Shown here one piece after another: positions 6,813 to 8,815 of a DNA stretch of 8,815 bases. Numbering within the stretch: position 1 is the first letter of the stretch; every line of letters starts with the position of its first letter. This DNA is from Phycisphaerae bacterium (lineage in GTDB: Bacteria > Planctomycetota > Phycisphaerae > Sedimentisphaerales > Anaerobacaceae): positions 1 through 8,815 of the forward strand of contig DAOUVA010000152.1 in assembly GCA_030667885.1 (NCBI GenBank), in the 5' to 3' direction. The notes beneath the pieces are model-generated. The model was not told the origin of the DNA, did no database searches, and saw only the letters and a program-made list of their open reading frames with translations. Position numbers and translations under genes: made by a program.

Positions 6813-7289
6813 ATGCCAAAGGGTATAGTTATCTATTACTCAAGAACAGGTAATACCGAAGAGATGGCCCAGATAATAGCAAAGGCTATGAATGATACTG
6901 ATTTGCCGACCGAATGCAAGTCCATCGGTGATGTAGAAGCTCAGGATGTTTTCGGTTATGATGCAATAGTAATCGGCTCTCCGACATATTATGGCCAGAT
7001 GGCGGCGCAGGTTAAGCAGTTGATAGATGATTTGGTAGGCAGGCATGGCAAGCTCGACGGTAAAGTGGGAGCTGCATTTACCAGTTCGGCGAATATAGGT
7101 GGTGGTAATGAGACTACGATTATGGGTATATTAGGGGCGATGCTTATCTGCGGCATGGTCGTACAGGGTGATCCTAAAGGTGACCACTATGGGCCGGTAT
7201 CTATCAATAAGCCCGACCAGCGGGTAAAGAAACAATGTCAGTGCTGCGGCCGGAGAGTGGCGGAACTGACCAATAAAATGAAGATCTGA
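6813..7289 (+). CDS. Flavodoxin / WrbA-like flavoprotein
   Basis: 158 aa from the ATG with the good ribosome binding site. The FMN phosphate loop YSRTGNTEEMA is at 9-19, after a first strand KGIVIYY. The isoalloxazine-side loop GSPTYYGQM spans 55-63, and FTSSANIGGGNETT (89-102), followed by GMVVQG (114-119), matches the WrbA pattern of a GG-x-E-x-T segment ahead of a G-MxxxG strand. It is shorter than typical WrbA (about 200 aa), because the loop before the YG segment is compact. Likely a cytoplasmic FMN protein for two-electron quinone reduction or electron transfer; the partner is unknown. The C terminus carries QCQCCGRR (C142, C144, C145), an unusual cysteine cluster. It begins 20 nt after the HPr-domain gene and is probably the last gene of that transcript. 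Confidence 0.88.
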   Translation: MPKGIVIYYSRTGNTEEMAQIIAKAMNDTDLPTECKSIGDVEAQDVFGYDAIVIGSPTYYGQMAAQVKQLIDDLVGRHGKLDGKVGAAFTSSANIGGGNETTIMGILGAMLICGMVVQGDPKGDHYGPVSINKPDQRVKKQCQCCGRRVAELTNKMKI

Positions 7290-7362
7290 CAGGCTGAGAA
7301 TTCGTTTTGAGATGCTTTTCGGCCCGGAATCACATAAAAATCCATCAAATTGTGAAAAAAAT

Positions 7363-7395
7363 AAATGTCGTTTTTTTTAAAAAAAAGGCATTTTT
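7363..7395 (+). terminator. AT-rich hairpin after the flavodoxin gene
   Basis: AAATGTC (7363-7369) pairs with GGCATTT (7387-7393), with one G-U pair. Between them lies T8 directly followed by A8, which can extend the stem. A short T run continues to 7395. It is 74 nt past the flavodoxin stop and just upstream of the TTGACA box of the next gene, so it could end the upstream transcript. The A/T tracts could also bend DNA or act as an upstream promoter element. Confidence 0.5.
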
Positions 7396-7397
7396 CT

Positions 7398-7426
7398 TTG
7401 ACAAAACATTAAAACACCGTTAAGTT
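7398..7426 (+). promoter_or_regulatory. Candidate promoter of the Hc1/histone-like gene
   Basis: A perfect TTGACA (7398-7403) is followed after 17 nt by TAAGTT (7421-7426), a weak -10. A-tracts lie immediately upstream. The predicted start is near 7433, giving a leader of about 50 nt that holds the strong GGAGG site. The -35 is convincing; the -10 is not. Confidence 0.5.
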
Positions 7427-7472
7427 TTGTGCGATTCTAATCGAAAAAACGGCAGTTTTAATACACAAATGT

Positions 7473-7477
7473 GGAGG
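7473..7477 (+). promoter_or_regulatory. Strong Shine-Dalgarno GGAGG of the Hc1/histone-like gene
   Basis: GGAGG lies 8 nt before the ATG at 7486. It is the clearest ribosome binding site in the window, and it shows that this very short frame is a real gene that is probably well expressed. Confidence 0.85.
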
Positions 7478-7485
7478 CATCTTAA

Positions 7486-7659
7486 ATGCAAGAGTATGAA
7501 GACCTGAAAAGGCTGGTTGCCGAAGTTGAAAACGATATCAGCAAGGCCGAGGGTGGAAATAAGGCGGCAGGAACTCGGGTGCGCAAGCAAATGCAGCAAG
7601 TAAAGCAGGCTGCTCAAGTTGTTCGCAATCGCGTTCTTGAAATCAGATCGGCCCAATAG
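7486..7659 (+). CDS. Small Hc1 / histone-H1-like DNA-binding protein
   Basis: 57 aa, start fixed by GGAGG 8 nt upstream, stop TAG at 7657. Residues 20-35 (KAEGGNKAAGTRVRKQ) closely match the signature of the chlamydial histone-like protein Hc1 (KAEKGNKAAAQRVR) and of the short H1-like proteins of Bacteroidetes and planctomycetes. The protein is one long amphipathic helical pair: an acidic first helix (EYEDLKRLVAEVENDI), then a basic, Arg/Lys-rich second helix (RVRKQMQQVKQAAQVVRNRV). Family knowledge suggests a nucleoid-associated protein that compacts or coats DNA. It lacks the Lys/Ala-rich tail of chlamydial Hc1, so it is only the core domain. It stands alone between a hairpin and the fabZ-like leader. 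An antisense frame (7420-7656) covers the same DNA but has no family resemblance. Confidence 0.87.
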   Translation: MQEYEDLKRLVAEVENDISKAEGGNKAAGTRVRKQMQQVKQAAQVVRNRVLEIRSAQ

Positions 7660-7667
7660 CCCTCACG

Positions 7668-7684
7668 AGTATTTGTCAAATACT
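7668..7684. repeat. 17-bp palindrome AGTATTTG-T-CAAATACT
   Basis: Two perfect 8-bp arms flank a single central T, 8 nt after the stop of the Hc1-like gene. A perfect TATAAT (7687-7692) follows 2 nt later, so the palindrome covers the spacer and -35 region of a possible fabZ promoter, an ideal place for a repressor. As RNA it would give a weak AU hairpin with no T run, so a terminator role is less likely. Confidence 0.55.
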
Positions 7685-7686
7685 TG

Positions 7687-7692
7687 TATAAT
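7687..7692 (+). promoter_or_regulatory. Perfect TATAAT -10 box, possible promoter of the fabZ-like gene
   Basis: TATAAT matches the consensus fully, but no convincing -35 lies 16-18 nt upstream, which would suit an activator- or repressor-controlled promoter. A start near 7699 would give a leader of about 100 nt including the long inverted repeat at 7717-7773. Confidence 0.35.
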
Positions 7693-7716
7693 TATGTGTC
7701 ATGCGTTGTGTATGGA

Positions 7717-7773
7717 GCGCATTGAAGTATTGCGTATGAGCAGTTTTGATGATAATACGCAATATGGAAGCGC
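7717..7773 (+). repeat. Long inverted repeat in the leader of the fabZ-like gene
   Basis: TATTGCGTAT (7728-7737) is perfectly complementary to ATACGCAATA (7755-7764) across a 17-nt loop. Outer GCGC blocks (7717-7720 and 7770-7773) can extend the stem across asymmetric internal loops. The structure ends 17 nt before the AAGGA ribosome binding site (7791-7795). It could be an RNA element controlling translation or a bipartite operator. No known riboswitch was recognised, and no T run follows. Confidence 0.6.
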
Positions 7774-7800
7774 GGGAAGTTTTTATTATTAAGGACGATA

Positions 7801-8289
7801 ATGCCCCCTCCCTTATTATTTGATTTATCTTCCATAGATCTTCAAGCCGATCCTGTATTCGACAGGGAAGCAATTTGCAAAGTAAATCCTCAGCGATTTG
7901 AGATGCAGCATCTTGATGGTATCCTTTGGATTGAAAAGGAGAAGCGTTTGCTTTTGGGGTACAAGGATGTAACTGATAGCGAATTCTGGATTCGCGGCCA
8001 CATCCCCGGTCGGCCATTGATGCCCGGGGTAATAATGGTTGAGGCGGCAGCCCAGCTTGCGAGCTTTTTTATGAAGCAGGTTTATGAGCTGAAAGGTTTT
8101 GTGGGTTTTGCCGGAATCAATTCCGCGAAGTTCCGTTCTGTTGTCGAGCCTGGCAAAAGATTGTATCTGCTTGGACATATTACGAAATTCAAACGCCGGA
8201 GAGATACCGCCCATGTTACGACAAGTGTGCAAGGGGTTGTTGATGGGACTATAGTATTTGAAACGACTATAGCCGGCATGAAAGTTTGA
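7801..8289 (+). CDS. FabZ-like 3-hydroxyacyl-ACP dehydratase (hotdog fold)
   Basis: 162 aa, start supported by AAGGA 5 nt upstream. The dehydratase active-site block is clear: GHIPGRPLMPGVIMVEAAAQ (66-85) with His67 and Glu81 separated by 14 residues, as in FabZ. The later strands (FAGINSAKFRSVVEPGKRL, 103-121) match the FabZ F-x-x-V-x-PGD-x-L region, with K in place of D. The reaction would be removal of water from 3-hydroxyacyl-ACP in type II fatty acid synthesis. The N-terminal FabZ motif PHRxPFLLVD is replaced by NPQRFEMQHLDG (29-40), so this may be a paralogue with a different acyl substrate rather than the housekeeping enzyme. No other fab or acpP gene is nearby; the gene has its own structured leader. 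Confidence 0.88.
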   Translation: MPPPLLFDLSSIDLQADPVFDREAICKVNPQRFEMQHLDGILWIEKEKRLLLGYKDVTDSEFWIRGHIPGRPLMPGVIMVEAAAQLASFFMKQVYELKGFVGFAGINSAKFRSVVEPGKRLYLLGHITKFKRRRDTAHVTTSVQGVVDGTIVFETTIAGMKV

Positions 8290-8344
8290 ATGGTCGGGTG
8301 GTTTCATTTTCATAATCCTCTATATCATATAAGGTTGCGTTCAT

Positions 8345-8368
8345 TTTGGCACCCTTTAGGGTGGTAAA
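8345..8368. terminator. Weak hairpin after the fabZ-like gene
   Basis: CACCC (8350-8354) pairs with GGGTG (8359-8363) around TTTA. After a G-G mismatch, TTTG (8345-8348) pairs with TAAA (8365-8368). It lies 55 nt past the stop codon. No proper T run follows, and it sits inside the repeat tract, so a terminator role is only possible. Confidence 0.3.
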
Positions 8369-8433
8369 TTTCGCGAGTAGCATTATTAATATCATTGTAA
8401 GGCTCCTTATCCACGCCCCCGACCCCCGGCAGA

Positions 8434-8499
8434 AAAGCAAGTAGGCATACACCGAGGGTAAACTCCAAAGCAAGTGAGCTAACATCGAGGGTAAACTCC
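8434..8499. repeat. 33-bp tandem direct repeat, two copies
   Basis: Copies at 8434-8466 and 8467-8499 share AAAGCAAGT at the start and GAGGGTAAACTCC at the end, and differ in the middle 11 bases. The period is a multiple of three, so a minus-strand frame shows an 11-residue repeat (LEFTLDVSSLA, LEFTLGVCLLA). Confidence 0.85.
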
Positions 8500-8523
8500 A
8501 GCATTTTTGGCCCTTTCGACAAA

Positions 8524-8617
8524 TTGGGTTTGTTTGGCTTTGAATTGGGTTTGTTTTGGGTTAAATTGGGTTTGTTTTTGGCTTTATTGGCTTTGAATTG
8601 GGTTTGAATTGGCTTTG
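8524..8617. repeat. Degenerate TTGG[G/C]TTTG short-repeat array
   Basis: Seven exact copies of TTGGGTTTG or TTGGCTTTG and two partial ones occur in 94 nt, joined by AA or T-rich links of variable length. A further isolated copy lies at 8698-8706. Spacing is irregular and there are no unique spacers, which excludes a CRISPR array. Confidence 0.85.
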
Positions 8618-8767
8618 TTTTTTGGCCCTTCCAGCGAGATAAAATCCTGTAATTGCTTGTCATATCTAAGTTTACGCTCATTTTATCATTTCTTAAATTG
8701 GCTTTGTTTTGCATAAAAAGCTTATAAATTCGTACGTATTCTTTCGTAGAATTTATATAGCTCAAAC

Positions 8768-8793
8768 TCGAAATCCGAATATCGAAATCCGAA
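8768..8793. repeat. Short direct repeat TCGAAATCCGAA, two copies
   Basis: Identical 12-nt words at 8768-8779 and 8782-8793 are separated by 2 nt, close to the right edge. They may continue beyond the window and belong to the same repeat mosaic. Confidence 0.6.
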
Positions 8794-8815
8794 ACAATAT
8801 CAAAATTCAAATGAC

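Larger units (their letters stand above)
8290..8815. repeat. Non-coding mosaic of degenerate repeats (likely dispersed repeat)
   Basis: About 525 nt with no convincing gene. It contains an array of TTGGGTTTG/TTGGCTTTG words (8524-8617), a 33-bp tandem duplication (8434-8499), two diverged copies of an 18-nt block (8330-8347 and 8667-8684, 15 of 18 identical), and a short direct repeat at the right edge. Minus-strand frames through it give low-complexity K/N/P/Q peptides with repeated motifs, which reflect the DNA repeats rather than selection for protein. From memory, not checked, such text is frequent between genes in planctomycete metagenome assemblies. The left boundary is unclear and may touch the end of the fabZ-like gene; the right boundary lies outside the window. 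Confidence 0.7.

Noticed and set aside
7420..7656. Minus-strand 78-codon frame
   Set aside because: It is the antisense of the Hc1-like gene, which has a strong ribosome site and clear family resemblance on the plus strand.
7676..8313. Two minus-strand frames opposite the fabZ-like gene and its leader
   Set aside because: The plus-strand frame has the hotdog active site and a ribosome site; the antisense frames lack both.
8267..8395. Minus-strand frame starting at an ATG with AAGGAG 7 nt upstream
   Set aside because: The ribosome site looks good, but the 42-residue peptide runs antisense into the fabZ-like gene, and its MNATLYD segment is one of the diverged repeat blocks also seen near 8667-8684.
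8524..8617. CRISPR-like appearance of repeated words
   Set aside because: Words are only 9 nt, irregularly spaced, and have no unique spacers or cas genes nearby.
8325..8810. Minus-strand open frame of 161 codons over the repeat tract
   Set aside because: Its K/N/P/Q-rich peptide comes from the short TTGGSTTTG words and the 33-bp duplication; there is no domain, and no convincing start supports a real gene.

Overview
The window looks like chromosomal DNA of a planctomycete, most likely Phycisphaerae/Sedimentisphaerales-like. This is inference from gene content: a family-4 uracil-DNA glycosylase with a planctomycete-type N-terminal extension, a small Hc1/histone-H1-like protein, a very long HPr-domain protein, a LolA-like secreted protein, and a 3' tract of degenerate TTGGGTTTG/TTGGCTTTG repeats of a kind I associate with planctomycete metagenome assemblies. 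No tRNA, rRNA, CRISPR array, phage gene or transposase was seen.

Minus-strand block (1-2615): the 5' part of an unidentified membrane-anchored or secreted protein runs off the left edge (1-271), with its own candidate promoter. Next come a type-4 [4Fe-4S] uracil-DNA glycosylase (447-1172) and NADP-type glutamate dehydrogenase gdhA (1269-2615). A strong intrinsic terminator follows gdhA. Between it and the glycosylase lies a well-spaced promoter that would give a nearly leaderless transcript.

Plus-strand block (2802-7289): a LysR-type regulator diverges from gdhA across a 186-bp AT-rich gap holding two small dyads, which is the layout of a regulator controlling its neighbour and itself. Downstream on the same strand, with gaps of 46, 20, 7 and 20 nt, come a HAD phosphatase, a LolA-like exported protein, a 514-aa protein with an HPr-like phosphocarrier module (His342 and Ser373 at HPr spacing), and a flavodoxin/WrbA-like protein. 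An AT-rich hairpin closes the run.

Right part (7290-8815): a 57-aa Hc1/histone-H1-like gene (7486-7659) with a strong Shine-Dalgarno and a TTGACA box. Then a 141-nt leader with a 17-bp palindrome, a perfect TATAAT and a long 10-bp-arm inverted repeat, leading into a FabZ-like hotdog dehydratase (7801-8289). The last ~525 nt hold no convincing gene, but a mosaic of degenerate short repeats that I read as a lineage-specific dispersed repeat.

The most interesting items are the HPr-domain fusion protein with an apparent insertion inside the HPr fold, the histone-H1-like mini-gene, the structured fabZ-like leader, and the right-hand repeat mosaic.
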